Of a stretch of DNA of 64,000 bases, positions 9,171-22,668 are shown piece by piece (the first letter of the stretch is position 1; the number at the start of each line of letters is the position of its first letter). The notes beneath the pieces were generated by a model. That model did not search any database. It worked only from the letters and a program-made list of their open reading frames with translations, and was not told the origin of the DNA. This stretch comes from Polytrichum commune. Taxonomy: Eukaryota; Streptophyta; Polytrichopsida; Polytrichales; Polytrichaceae. The translations under genes were made by a program, and so were the position numbers. The stretch is taken from NCBI GenBank assembly GCA_950295325.1, contig OX485805.1:3038501-3102500 (forward strand). The letters are read 5' to 3'.

Positions 9171-12100
9171 CTAAGAATCTGAGCAAGTTGTGAATTTCAC
9201 CTGCAAAAGTAGTGATGGAGTATTGGTTGGAGCTGTGCTGAGCCGCCTCGCAGCAGCCCGGACGACAGGAGCTGTTGCTGGAGTCGTGGTGTTAGTTATA
9301 TCCCAAAAGCTCCGTTTCTTTGTACAATTGAGTGCACGAGACAATTGAGTGCCTGGCTTTGACGGAGAAAAAAACCTTGGCAAAGGGGGGCTCCGCGGTG
9401 GATGTTGCGGGATGTTCAACCTGCGAGGAGCAGGGTCAACAACACGGGGCCGGCTCTCCTTCGCGGCCTGACGAATTGGTGGGAGGGATGGGATCTTGTT
9501 AGATGTGTAACGAACCGGCCTAACACCCATTTTGGGGGTCACTCCCTTTTCGGACACAGGATCCAAAGCAGGTTTACAGCTTAAATCCTGTTTTTTGGAG
9601 TCAAATTTTGTATACGACGGAATAGGCTTCATGGACAAAGTTGTGGAGGGATTGGTCTGCAAAGAGAAGGGCACTCTAGAAATAGGCTGGATGGGGCTAC
9701 CGTCTGGCCTTTTCGACTTGTGGAGTGATCCGGGGGTGATGGGGTTGGGTAAAGAGCCTTGATTGGGTTTCGTGGATGGTGGTGGAGTTGCAGGAGCACT
9801 GAAAATTGTTTCTACAGCGATCGGGTTTCGGGAGGTCGGCTCCTTGCTGAGTGAGAGTCTGGAGATGGTGTGTGTCATGGTTCCAGTACCAGAGGGGGTT
9901 TTGGGTTCCCCTGACCCACTTAATAGGAGTTTTGTGGATTTAGAAATGGGGGAGCTTGCAGCTTCATTCACTGACCTTTGACACAGCTGTTGGATGATCT
10001 CATCTTTTCGCTTCAACTCCAAAGCGTGTTCCTGCTGAAGTTGAGAAATGCTGGCACTATGCTTCTCCTCTCGCCTCAATATTTCTTGCTTTGCCCTCTC
10101 CACTTCCATTTCCAGTAGTTGAATTGTCCGTTGCAGGTCTCTTATTGTTCTTTCTGATGTAACCCTCTCTGGAAACTCCTGCTCGCTTAGTGAACTATGT
10201 AGGCCACATGTCTTTCCCTACACAACACACAATAATATACAGGATATTAGCTATGATTAACATTGTAGTCATCATCTTCAAATTAGATAACGATATGACA
10301 CTCTATAAATAACAAACTTGGAGATTCAAGCTGCATACATGGGAATACGAGGGAAAAGTCGGTTTCCTAGTTTTTGGAGAAAAGCATCGTACTACTTTCT
10401 ATTTGCATATAATCTTTTGCATCAAGAAATAACGGGAAATACTCGCTATGTTTCAAGAAAACCAAGGCGAGGTATGACCCAAGCGCAACCAATTTTTTAA
10501 TCTATTCAAAAAAATGGATCGGCCGCGACCTGAAGATGTTAGCATACCTGTACACGAGCATCAGTGGATGGCCTCAAAAATTGAGGTTGTAAAGGAGTGC
10601 TGGCCATCAAATTTGGAGTTAGCGGAGTTCCAGGGCTGTCCTGCATTGACAAACTGCCTTGTTGTGCAAGTACAAACTTCTGATGCAATCGGGCTAATTG
10701 GAGACGAAGCTGTTGATTATCCTTTTGCATATCTGTCAATAGTTTTGTCCTGTCCTCCATAGTGTCCGGGACATCCAACTCCTCATGTCCTTCATTGACC
10801 TGCAACCATCAGATTAAACGCCATGATCCACATTGTGATGCCAATAAAACAAAATGTTCATCATGTATTCACATTTTGTATTGACGAGATTGATTCAAAG
10901 ACTCGGATATGTAGCATCAGATCACTTCACAAACACTTCAACAATACCAACACCGGGGTGGCCAATCCCACTCGAATGTTGGGAACCAAGAGATGTAGGA
11001 AAATCTTAAGAAATTGGAGTCAGCTTTAGTTTGAAGTCTTCGAGAATTGAGCAAAAGTACATGACATAAAGTAACAAGGTTCATTTGATAACAGTTTTAA
11101 TAGCTACCTCAGAAATGGCTTTCTACGATGAACTATTTTCGTTTGAACCGCATCACAACTCACCATATGGAAGGTACAACCTCAGAGACAATATCTTAAA
11201 GTTGGCCACAATCTCGTACTCAAATAGTTTAATACATGTTCTGATTTCTGAAGTGGATGACAATTCTAGTGGTTTGCAGACATGGTAGCTAGAACTGTAA
11301 CGAGATGAGTGCCCAACAAGAGAACTTGGGTGCTCACCTTTGTTCGTATCTCCTTTGCCCTGTTTGCCCAGTGAAGAGTGTTTTGAGTTTCTCCAAATGA
11401 ACCGTTGTTGGGACTTATGTTTGCAATCATAGCAGTCCGGCAAGACCCTCCCAATGAGTCCTGAATTTATAACAAGGCAGTGTCAGCCAATTTGAAATCT
11501 CCTCATGCCAATGTGGTCTCTAGAGGATCAAGAGAGAAGCCTTAGATGTGTAGGGTTTAGGGTCTAAGGAATAATCATAAATTTAAGGTACTGGACGTGA
11601 AATTACTCAAAACAGTGTGAAATGAAAGATTGGGAGGAGCCTGACCTTTAGCAGCTGAGTGAGCTTAGAATTTCTGAATGGGATGTGTTTCTTCCCTTCA
11701 CAAAGAGCATTGATGCAACTACTCAATGCAAGAAGTGACCTATTGATGCTGGCTCCTTCCACGGAACGTAGACTTCGTTGATCGGTGACAAGTGCACGCT
11801 CTGATCCTGCCAAATCAATGAGGGAAAGCTTGCCCGCGCGTACCACTGTGCATGTTTCTTGCTGCACTTTGTACTCAGCGACCACCTGCACCCACTCCAT
11901 CAATGAGTTTGAGAAAAAAAAGACACAAGCATTGCTAACCCTCTAAATTCAAAGAGAAATTGCTACTTAATACATTGAGTGTATCTTCATAAACACGTGT
12001 ACACCTAGTAATCTTTGAGCAAAGTAGACCCCACAATCTGCATCAAAATGCCATAACAACAAGACCTTCAAGCAGGACAAACCTGTAAAATGGCATGTGA

Positions 12101-15100
12101 ACGAGATGAGGTCTCATTGGCACGAGTGGGCTCCGTTGTCCTGTTCAAGTTGCCCCTTTGCAGCAGCGTCATGACCTGTAACAGAACAAAGGATGTCCAT
12201 TAAGTGTTCAAGTAAATTTGTGAAGCATGCATGGCCAGACTGCAAGAATTCCACGTAGAACATGGAAGAACTATTTCATAGTAGATAGTCCGAGGAGACC
12301 GTACCTCGTCAGCTGAGTATGCTTGGTATTGTGTGAGACCAGCAGCAACGATACCCTGCAATAAGTCAAGAGTGTCAATGCTGAGAATATGTTAAATAGA
12401 TCACCAAACCTTAGGAGAGGATTGTGGTTATGTCCACCCATTCCTGGAACAAAGACCACCAATCCCGACGTTGCATTCATTGGCCTAACACGTTGTACAA
12501 TACTTTTGACTACAGGAAGATGAAGTTCATGAAGGATAAATCAGAGTTTCGCAGTAGTGTCGGATGAATGAATAGCTTGTGGCATCACTATAACCCCAGA
12601 TTCCCAAAGAGGGGATTAAGACAGGTACCTGCTTGGCATCTTCTCGAAGGACGAGGGGTCGTCCCGGGGAGAGAAGATCACGAACACTTTCATTGTACAC
12701 TTCGAGGTACGAGAGCCGCACAACATGGTGTCCGTCTCGACTCCTCTGCTTGATCTTGGCAAACAAGTCCTTCAGGGCGAGCACCATGACTCCCGGGTTT
12801 TGCACTGTGCCCAACATCGTATGGGTCTTGCCGGCGCCAGTGGCACCGTAACAGAACACCGACCCATTCCTCCCTTGTAGGACTCCTTCCACCAGCTCAG
12901 CCGTGCTGCACATCCATTGCAAACAAAGTATGTTGGATTCCATTACCCACGCTGACAAACAAATGCCTCCCGGCGGCAATCTGGAGCACCAGAGTGTTCA
13001 AAATGTGTTAAAGCTATGTGTGGCTGGCCCTTCACAGCATACACATCGACCTTCATGTGAGAGTGGAGGCTACTGACCTTGTGTTGTAGACCTCTTGCTG
13101 TGAAGTGTTATCAGAAAAGGAAGCATCGAAAGCAAAGTGGCGACCCCGCACCCGTTTCAGCCTCAAGTAGTCGGTTTCTAGAGCAAATTCCGTGAGATAC
13201 ACATCCCTCTTGTTCACAATGCGCACGCAACTGCGCGATCCTGCGTCCTTTTCTTTCCTCGCCATGGGCCTCAGGCGCACGTACACCATGATACGTGTGC
13301 CCACGCCTGCTCCGCCGTCACTCACGCTCTCCAGATCTTCGCTCACCGCATGGCGACCCTTGAGTAACCCAGATGATGGCTCCCTGAGCCCCGATTGCAA
13401 GCTCATTGAAAGAGACAATCTGCTGACCATCCAACACTAATGTTTATGTCGCCGACACCTCCTTTGAATCTGAGAAGCCCCTGACTGCTTCATTTCACAA
13501 CACCCTAGGCTAATCTCAAGCACCAGAAATGCTATAGAGTTTTTTTTCTTTCTCCCTCGTTAAAAGAGGGAGGAGATAGTAGCTTTGCTCCATTCTCGAT
13601 GGCCATTGACATTTTCCTTAACAAATATCGTACTTCCAACCCAGCAACCCAAATCATGTCACCATGACCACTATGAATTCGAGAGTCTATGTTTCATTAA
13701 ACAAGGCCCAAGAAAGTTTTTAACACCCAACAATGTTGTATGATCGTTATTGAGAAAAAATTAATGCTCACTTTGTTGTTTCAATTCTCCAGCTCCATCA
13801 CTCAAAGCTTAAGGAGCTGAGTAGCTTTGCTACACACTCGAAGAACATCGTACAATTCTATTCAACAAGTGTTGTGCTCATTTCATTAAAAATGTGAATG
13901 TATTGTAAGGTGAGCGAGGGTCACCTTCGTTTGAGGGTGATATTTGGGGTTGACCACATTGAGGTGAGGTTAATCCCAAGTGAGTTAATATCAACGAAAA
14001 ATGTCGGCTGGTCGTCATACAACACAACATTTTTGGGTGTTCTTGGGAAAAAAATTCCTTACTCGTTCAGTTCTTTTGATCTCCAGCTACGTCTATCAAG
14101 ATGGCGATTCCGAGTAGCTTCTCTCAGGGCATTCTACAGCCCAGTAATGTGCTTATACTTATCAAATATGTCAATGTAATGTATGGTGAGCGAGGGTCAC
14201 CTTCGGATGAGGGTGATATTGGGGGGTTGAGTGACCACACTGAAGTGAGGTCAATCCAAAAATAACCTCACCTCAATGTTGCAATTGAGTTCATAAGTCC
14301 CAAAAATGTTGTCTGATCGTCATTGCGAAAAAAAATTATTACTCACTCAGTTCTTGCGATCCTCCAGCCTACATTTAAAGATGAAGGAGCTGAGTAGCTT
14401 CGCTGCACACTCGAAGAGCATTCTACAAGTGTTGTGTTCATACTTAACAGAAACATGAATGTAATGTATGGTGAGCAAGGATCACCTTCGGTTGAGGGTG
14501 ACGTCGGGGGTGACCATATTGAGGTGAGGTTTCGGAGACTTCAAGAGCGAGGCGGCTTCCTCCTGCCTGCTCAGGGCCTCCACCTCCTTGACCCAGTTGT
14601 AAGCATCCAGAACTTGAGGGCTATAGATTCCCCCCGCCCTGGTGACACCAACAGGCGAGGCTTCATTCTCCTGCCTTTCTGGAAGATCCTTGCATTGGGT
14701 TAGCAGCGCCCTCGACTTGGCAGCATTCTGCGACGCTTGGCGTACTAGCCTGGGAGCAGGGTTGGCCAGCTGAGAGCTTCGCTGCGTCTGCTGAAATTTG
14801 GGGGTTGGAGTTTCCAGTTGCTCTCTTGGTGTAGCTTGAAAGCCATCGCCAATTCCAGTTCCCCCCGCAGCGCCACCCAGACGGCTCACTCTCTCCTTCA
14901 AAAGAGCCAGGGATCTGGAGGCTGTCCTATTCTCTGTGTCTGCATTGTTGTTGCTGTTGATGTTGTGTTGATGCTTCCCATTCTCTCGTCCTCCATAATC
15001 CTTGTTACCGTTGCTCTCCTTGCCATCTCGTCGCACATTCTCACAACCAAGTAAACTCTCTTTCCTCAACTTCACCTTGTTCACCACCGGACTTGTGGCT

Positions 15101-15126
15101 CCCGGGCGAGCCACCAGAGCGGGCAT
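9171..15126 (-). CDS. KIN8A-like: Kinesin-8 family motor protein (plant KIN8A-like)
   Basis: Microtubule motor of the kinesin-8 family. Nine coding exons join in frame: 15126-14486, 13422-13078, 12905-12629, 12355-12305, 12175-12083, 11885-11646, 11460-11338, 10799-10548 and 10217-9171 (about 1022 aa). The exon 1/2 junction is the least certain. The start is fixed by an in-frame TGA nine bases upstream. The basic, low-complexity N-terminus (about 250 aa) precedes the motor: [11 protein letters not shown]-loop GATGAGKT (about 349-356), switch I NETSSRSH (458-465), switch II DLAGSE (493-498), then [14 protein letters not shown]. Coiled coil is likely at about 597-640 and 697-757, followed by a Ser/Pro/Arg-rich tail. 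The motor is complete by sequence. Family members act in microtubule-length control or axoneme/cytokinetic roles; which applies here is unknown. Broken copies of this gene lie at 1146-1910 and 41935-42897. The annotated stop follows LLLQ; a good donor (CAG|GTGAAA) sits there, so the C-terminus may differ. Confidence 0.92.
13545..14545 (-). repeat. Tandem duplications of about 280 bp in kinesin intron 1, including the exon 1 end
   Basis: The block GTAATGTATGGTGAGC..GG.TCACCTTCG recurs at 14461, 14176 and (as GTATTGTAAGGTGAGC) 13900, i.e. at periods of 285 and 276 bases. The rightmost copy contains the 3' end of kinesin exon 1 with its presumed splice donor. A second shared motif, GAG.TAGCTTCGCT-like, recurs near 14390, 14110, 13820 and 13580. 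Intron 1 therefore consists largely of degraded tandem copies of the exon/intron junction. Confidence 0.75.
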
Positions 15127-16160
15127 CTCCCCTCAACAAGAACAGCTCGCAGAACTACCGTCACCACTTAACCACACAAACCTCAAAATGATCGAATGCT
15201 CACACTCCAAGCTCCCAAACATTCTCTTGATTTACACTGCGATTCCAACGAAGCTCATACGGAACGGAGTCACAAAGTGGCTGGACCACTAAGCAACGTC
15301 AACTATACATCAGTTGCATATAGCTCCAACGATCGCATGACTGGAGAAGTGCCAAAATTGCATGTTGTAAAGGGTTAGACTGAATCGCATGTGAGATTTT
15401 CTTGGGTTTTGCGACAGTGTTCTAGTAGTAGTGTTCTCGTGGAAATCTGCAGTATCGATATCTAGATGATCGACAACTCCCGGTATTCAAACTGACGCCC
15501 AACCTACTTTCATTCATTCCTTCGTTCCTCTCCACATGACAGGGTTCGTATTTGAAGAAATGATGAATGTCATATTAAAATATCTCTGTCACAGGAATCT
15601 TGTAATAGTGAGCATTTTTCAATACGATGCTTTTCCAACCATCCCTCTCAGCTACACTGGGAAAACAACTGCTTATGAGAAAGAGTCTCGTGTTAGTAGC
15701 AAAGATTCTCATTGGCTTCTTAGCCAAGATGGTGCATTAGGTTTAGGCCTCCTGTATCTTACGATTCCATGCTGATCTCCTCTTTAAAATGTTAAAGAAA
15801 ATTAGGATCCTGAAGGGTGACGAACAAACCTGAAAAGCGCCATGAAAGATTCCACCCAGTCCAATTCCATCGCGCATTCAGAGTCTCTTCTTCGTCACAT
15901 CGTACACATGGTGCAACATCGTCACCTCCCCCATTCCCCTCCTCCACTTGATATGTTCGGCTCCCTCCGAGCATCCAAATAAATGCCAACACAACTATCT
16001 CATTGATTCTTAAAGCATATAAGATCCTCGATGATTTCACTGATGGTGAAGCTAAAGAGAGACGACGCTCTGCCTGCAACAACAGTAATCAATCTGTCCT
16101 CTACCGTTCACACGCAGCTACAAATCGATACCAAGATCATTTGCGATGCCAGATCATTTC
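15127..16160. other. Kinesin 5' flank and intergenic region
   Basis: This lies upstream of the kinesin start. No TATA-like element is convincing. A minus-strand open frame at 15792-16082 (96 aa) shows no recognisable domain; it could be chance or part of an untranslated leader exon. Confidence 0.35.
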
Positions 16161-16345
16161 CCCAATAAGTACTACTGTAATGCCTACAAGTGACATGCCT
16201 AACTTCAGTTGCTACTTATTGGGCTCTCGCTCAAACCCCACAAATCCCAATAAATGCTACAATACCTGCAAGTGAGATATCAGATTTCGATTGCTAGCCT
16301 CTCAGTTTGAAACCCACAAATCCCAATAAGTACTACCGTAAAAAA
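16161..16345. repeat. Short tandem repeat, period about 76-85 bp
   Basis: CCCAATAAGTACTACTG recurs with changes at 16161, 16246 and 16322, with intervening similarity (CTACAAGTGA, CTGCAAGTGA and so on). About two and a half diverged copies are seen. Non-coding. Confidence 0.5.
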
Positions 16346-19300
16346 CTTCCGACAATACACTTGTCGGATTAGATTGCCCGTGGCGCCAGCAGCTTACTAT
16401 CGCATGCCAACCTCGCTCGTAAATAAGTTATTTCTGAAACATTATCTGAACTCAAACCGCCGCCCTCATAACAATTCGCAGACGAAAAGACAAGGATCCA
16501 CTCGAAAGCAACACACCGCAACTCTCGGTGGAAGCTTCACCGCTCACACCAAATATGCACATTCTCGCAATGCCCGTGTTGAAACTTAAACATAGACATC
16601 CAACTGCTGAGATCAAGCGACTGGATGGAGAATCCGAGGTAAGAGAATGCCAAATTGGGCGGCAGGGTGAAGAAAATTCGAATTCGAGGCCGGTGGGAAG
16701 CTCAAGAAGAAGAAATGAGGAGACGGAGAATGATGGGAGGGAGGAGAGAGAGACGTTGGGTTCGCGGGCACCGGAGCCATTTCTCCACCCCGCCGGGTAT
16801 GAATAGCGGGTATGGGCACCAGGTGCGGGTACCCGCTCCTATGACCGTGAGGTAAAAGCCCCGTTGGTCATTAATGGTCATTAGTGTACAATTTCTTCTC
16901 ATTATGAGCCAAACGTCTTAAATGCATGCTACGCTCATGGCCTACAATTAAAATCCTTCATAGAGCGTGGCCGTGGGAAAGGCCAATTTTTCTTGCCAAT
17001 GTCATTTCCACACTTACTGGTGGGCATAGCCAATGGACAAATCCCACCAGCACGGGGCACTTTCATATTCGATTTTAGCTAGTAACTGAATGTAATGTAA
17101 TCGCACTAAGGTATGTATACCCATAATTATCATCAAATTTAAAACCATCATTATATACCACATCCATACATTTGGAAGCAGCAAGTGTATGCATGTGGTG
17201 CATATATAATGGTGGTTCTAAGTTTGCTTATGGTTTTTTGAGTACGTGTACCCTTATTAATATTCGTTGGCTAAAAGTGAATGAGAAAGTGCCACATGAC
17301 AGTGGGAGTCGTCCACCAGCTATGCTCACTAGTAAGTATGAGCAGGGCATAAGTTATCATCAGCTTTTTGAGGCTTTATAAGGTATGACGGTATGATTGT
17401 ATCTCCATTTATGATCAAACAACGTTGAAGGTAGACATGCTTGATTTGGTTACTTATCTTAATCGGACACCTTTATTTTGTTTGGTGGTATGTGGTTAGG
17501 TATGAATGTAAGAGTAGTCACCCAAAAGACATGATGTGATTTGAAAAAGATTGGACCACATGCTCAAAATATGCTAACCATTCTAGGCTCAATAATCAAT
17601 ATGATTGTGGGAACCCATATGACCACTTAATGAGCACGAGAATCTTCACTTTGATAGTGATATAAGACATTCATATGAGCTTCAAAAATAATGAAGAAAG
17701 TGGCCATGTCCTCAATTTAAATTTGGAAACCATATTGTTTCATTTGCGTGTTTCATATCCTATGAGAAGCGGGGTAGTTAGAAAAGTAATCATTTAAGAC
17801 CCATCTACCTAATTGTCCATTGACTACATTATAGATGCGTTCTTTACAAAAACTTGCCAAAATAGAGGCAACCAAATGGGGTTGGCAAACTCAATCAGGG
17901 GTTAAGCACATGTTGTTTAGATTTATCTAGAGTGTTGCCATGCATGGGCACATGTAGGGTACAATACGATTGCATATAAATTTTATTTTATTTTAAATTT
18001 TGATGAAAAAACAATTGATGAAAATATGACATTCTTGCACATAATTTGTATACGAAGGAACAATCATACCAAAAAAAGAAGTAAATAAAAAGTAAAAATG
18101 AAGAAGACATGAAGACATGCCATGTATGGGTTTCATGTGAAGAATAATTGTTTTCTAGACAAATATGGAGCTCCGTTCCCGGGCCATGTGGTTCTAGTAT
18201 AAATACCATGTAATAAAAATGAGAGTTGTTGGCATGGTTAGGTATATGAGCCCACTCATGATCTCTCAACAATTCATGTGCCTTCGATTGCTTCAAGAGA
18301 CCAAACAAACGTGGTGTCGGTGTTTGTTGAGAATTGGTCAAAGCTTTGTGTCATTTCCAACTAGGCTCATGATGATGTTTCGTCCCAACGCTGACATGAA
18401 AACTATAGGATATGGAACAAAACCCAAGTCAACACATAGGCATATTTGGTAAGTACACCTAATTGTGACCCTTTACCCAAAACCAACCCCTGCATAGTTT
18501 TGGGAAGAATAAACACGCTTTGAACATGAGAGCCTAGGGCCAGTCTTGCACACACTTACAATCAACACTTGAGAAACTCATAGTATTTTCATGATATAAT
18601 ATTCAAAATTTATACGTTTCAATCCCATTAAGATGTGCTAAAATATTCCGTCAATTACCAACAAGGCCCCAAGAAAAATGAAGGTAATCCCTTCATATTT
18701 ATATGTTTAGATGATTAAAAAATATATTAATAAGTGTGGTTCTCATAGTTCAAAAGATAACTTAAAGCTAGCCTAGATTCTAAGCAAGCTTTTAGGTGGT
18801 TTTATGTTTGTCTTTATTCAAAGATCAATGAGTCCACAATATTTAAGGGTGGAAATTGTTTTGGATTCTAGGTGTCATTATCACATTTGGCCAGGTATTG
18901 TATAGTATATGTCATATGAATTGTATTTTGGCTCCAAAAGTGCCACATCATCCTTATGGGGTTCCAATGTCATGGTCATCTTGCAGCATAAAACCGTATG
19001 TTTTCTTTAAAACAAACAATAACAAAAGTGCTACATCAAAGAACAAACATGGAATAGTTGTGATAAGGTGTTTGGGGAAAGGGAGGGGTGTTATTGGTTG
19101 CACACAAGGCCCTTGCCATAATTGATTACAAAGAGCATCGTTTTGTGAACAAACAAGCCGTACTACCAAACCAATGTTGGATCGACCGATTTTTATGTGA
19201 GCCTTCTTCCATTTTGGGAGCCCTGCAATTATTTGGAGATTAGATAACAACAACTAATGAGAGCAGGAGGCAATGAAGCGTAGGTAGGCGATGGTAATTG

Positions 19301-22082
19301 AGGCATGCAGAGACTTATTTAGTCATGTGTTCATCTCTTGGATAATCAAGATCATTGGAAGTAAATTCAAAGATGCATCAGACAACAATGAATGCCATCA
19401 ATGTCACTAACCACATGATATATTATGGCAAACAAATTGATGTTGTCTTCAAGATTCCTCATATAGCACCAAATGTCATGTGACGCCATGTGTAGTTGTC
19501 ACCCATTAGTTCATCTCAATTAACTACTTGCATGCTTGAGTTATTTCCTTTGAACACATAATCATAAGTAATATTGGAAGTTGAAACAAATTGGAGTTGA
19601 CTTGAACACAATGTATATGAAGACAAAGGGAGACATATTTTCAATGATGTATCAACTTGATAGATTTTATGTTTCTTTTAATCTCTACAATTTGTTTATG
19701 AGATGTTGTTAAAGGGGTCGACACTATTGGGAGCATGTGAAATAAGTATACATGGTTGCTTCAAAGAAACTCTTTCACCTTTCTACTTTAGGAGTTTTAA
19801 TTGTAGGGGTTTCCTTTTATGAAGCCTTGAACTTTGGTCCAAATTATATTGATGTCAACTTTGTGAGGTTTTATTAGTAGGCGATTCCTTTTGGCCCTCG
19901 GGGACAATGAAAGAGAGGCCATAACTTCATTATGTGACATGTTAGTTATAACTTCTCTCACACGTTGTGTGTATGGGCTATTGATACACGTAAATTAAAG
20001 TAACTCTTCAATGAATCCGGATGTTTAGTTATATATGCCATTGTAACATTGCTTTCTTCACATTTAACACTTGGGCCAAGAGCCTCTCCCTTATTAGATT
20101 GCATGCATGCAGCGTGGGCGCGTTAAATGCACCCTAGGCATGTGATAAATATATTGTTATGGAAGCGAGTAGTAATTGAAGAACATGTTATTTGGTTAAT
20201 GGTTACGAAGATGCCTTCACTTGGACTAGATCTTCATAATGAATGCATTCACAAGCTTATACAATTTAATTCATTTGTTTTCATATCATGTGACTCAAAT
20301 TATGGTCTACGACATTAATGAAGACCAAGTTGAACGATTACACGAAGTTGCATATGAGACTTAATCTCCATGAAAATCGATGAGTTGGGTTTGTAGTATG
20401 CATTTTAACATCACTCATCCAAGTGGAGGACACTTCTAATGCTTCTTTTTTGTGTTTTTTTATTCACGTATAGGACATGTCATCCATAACCTACAATTTA
20501 CATCCACGAGCATACCGGTTATGTTCCGAATAATAATGGGCAAGAGTCGATGAGTGTCTTGCTGCTATCATAACTCGTCGTCCATCGACTCTCACATGTT
20601 ATGTAATCCACAATCGATTTGTACCTCATCATTACACCTGTGAATTGGTTGCAAACCGACCAACACATCCACATGGCTCAATAATATATGCAACAAAACA
20701 CTTTGAAGCCTGAACAAAAAGTGAGATATTGTCCAAACCACTATTGGGGCGCATGTGAGAAAGTATCTAACCACTAGCATGGAGGTTGTTGTGGTCGGCT
20801 TTTTGGGTGTATGATTGAGTAGTACAAAACTTATGAGTATCCTTTCCCTTGGCTTGGGCATCGTGGCACCTTGCCCAAACTCATCCATTCGAAACATAAA
20901 AAAAACAACGAATTGTTTTATAGATTTGGATTTTAAATTGCAAACTCCAAAGTTGGCATCAAATAAGATACAATCCCAAAGTAGCCTAGTGCTTATTTGC
21001 TCAGTTTTAAGTCACGCCAAAAACAAATTGAACAAAAATTCGCCTTTTTGCTCTATTTCACCACTAAAATCATCATTTCTTATGTTGAGCAAGACCGATG
21101 TCAGATTGGTATCATTTCTTTATTTTTCTCATACCATTTGGTTATTTGGGTTTTGAGTTTTGAGTTTAGGGTTTAGGGGTTTAGTTATTAAAATTAAGGT
21201 TTGTACATCTCTTCATACGAGTAGGACACGGACATGTGACAAATACTATGTTCTCGATACCATTCATGTCTTTAAACCATGCAAGAACCTGCACACATGC
21301 GTAAAATCACCCTAATGTCAATTTGGCTCAAAATGATATGAACCCAACTCATAACTCGGCTATACAAAGATGCTCTCACCTTGACATACCTTACCAAGAA
21401 ATGGAAAAAGGAACACAACATTCGACTGATATTACAATTTGGATATCTAAAGGTAGGGTCTTTGATACCATTATTGATATCGACTATGAATACCCGTGCG
21501 GTCACCTACATACATACCTTACCCATCCACCATTGGTGAGAGAACACCGACATTATTCCCAACGGAACAAGCAAGGACGTGCGCCCCCTCATTTATTAGG
21601 TCGACACGACGATGGGGGTGGAGAAGGGGGAGAGGGGGGGGGGGGGGCTAAGTTATTAGAAGACCTTGGGAAGGGACCTCGAGCCCCAAAATAGGAGCTC
21701 AACGGCCATGTCAGGTGTGATTGAGTACGTGCTTTTGGTACCATCACTTCCACCGGGGCTTCCATTCGGTTAGCCCATGCGGTTGGGTTGGTGGGTTGGC
21801 CGGTCCGCCCATGTCTCTTGGCCCAATGTGTGTCCCCGTGTAAGGAGGACGATGATGCTAAAACCATCCCTCTTTGCATCGAGTATAGCTATGGTTTTAA
21901 GATTGATCGAATTTGGGATGCTTTTCCTTGTTAGCGATTGAAAGGGGGAGTCCCGACGGCACCAAGTATGTCTTCTTTGAATATCGTATGCAAAAGTTAT
22001 GAAGGTTTTAGTTTTTCCTAGTAGACGATCCAAATCGCTTAGGGGTGGGTGCCTCATGTTAAGGTGGCGGATATTCTCGGAA
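16346..22082. other. Long intergenic tract without recognised genes
   Basis: A GC-rich patch at 16600-16860, purine-rich on the plus strand, contains overlapping open frames on both strands that look compositional. From 16900 on the sequence is AT-rich with short open frames only; none shows a domain. A run of 14 G lies at 21634-21647. The 96-123 aa frames around it (21323-22057) are low-complexity artefacts in part. No tRNA or rRNA was seen. Confidence 0.5.
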
Positions 22083-22668
22083 CTACACTAAATATGATAT
22101 TTAGTGTTTGATTATATCTAGTGTTGTTACCACCCTATCTTGCTCAACACTAATTTTCAATTCTTTGATAACTAGTGTTATACACTGCCACCTTTCCTAC
22201 CGCCACCTCCCTTCTCCTTTTATCATTGTTAGAGTTTTTTTCATATTCTTACTAACACTAAATTCGTGCATGTAATTTCCATGTATTACCATAGTTGATA
22301 TTTAGTGTTCGAGTTTACATTTAATGTTACTTACTTTCATAGGGTTAGTGATATTTAGTGTTTGATATTACGAACGCATACACTAAATATCACTAACCCT
22401 ATGAAAGTAAGTAACATTTAATGTAAAATCGAACACTAAATATCAACTATGGTAATACATGGAAATTATAAGCACAAATTTAGTGTTAGTAAGAATATGA
22501 AAAAAATCTAACAATGATAAAAAGGAGAAGGGAGGTGGCGGTAGGAAAGGTGGCAGTGCATTTATGTATAACACTAATTATCAAAGAATTGAAAATTAGT
22601 GATGAGCAAGATAGGGTGGTAACAACACTAGATATAATCAAACACTATATATATCATATTTAGTGTAG
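22083..22668. repeat. Near-perfect 586-bp palindrome (foldback hairpin element)
   Basis: The left arm 22083-22361 and right arm 22380-22668 are reverse complements with only scattered mismatches and small indels, separated by an 18-base spacer (22362-22379). The outer ends are CTACACTAAATATGATATTT and its inverse, with a small AT insertion in the right copy. These ends are shared with the smaller elements at 376-781 and 29058-29437, so the palindrome belongs to that TTTAGTGT family. No coding frame. The transcribed strand would fold into a long hairpin that could feed small-RNA production; that is inference. Confidence 0.85.

Noticed and set aside
12568-12851. Plus-strand open frames opposite kinesin exon 3
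   Set aside because: Antisense shadows of the motor domain coding sequence.
21163-21184. Telomere-like GGGTTTAGGGGTTTAG words
   Set aside because: Only two or three irregular units within AT-rich sequence; no array.
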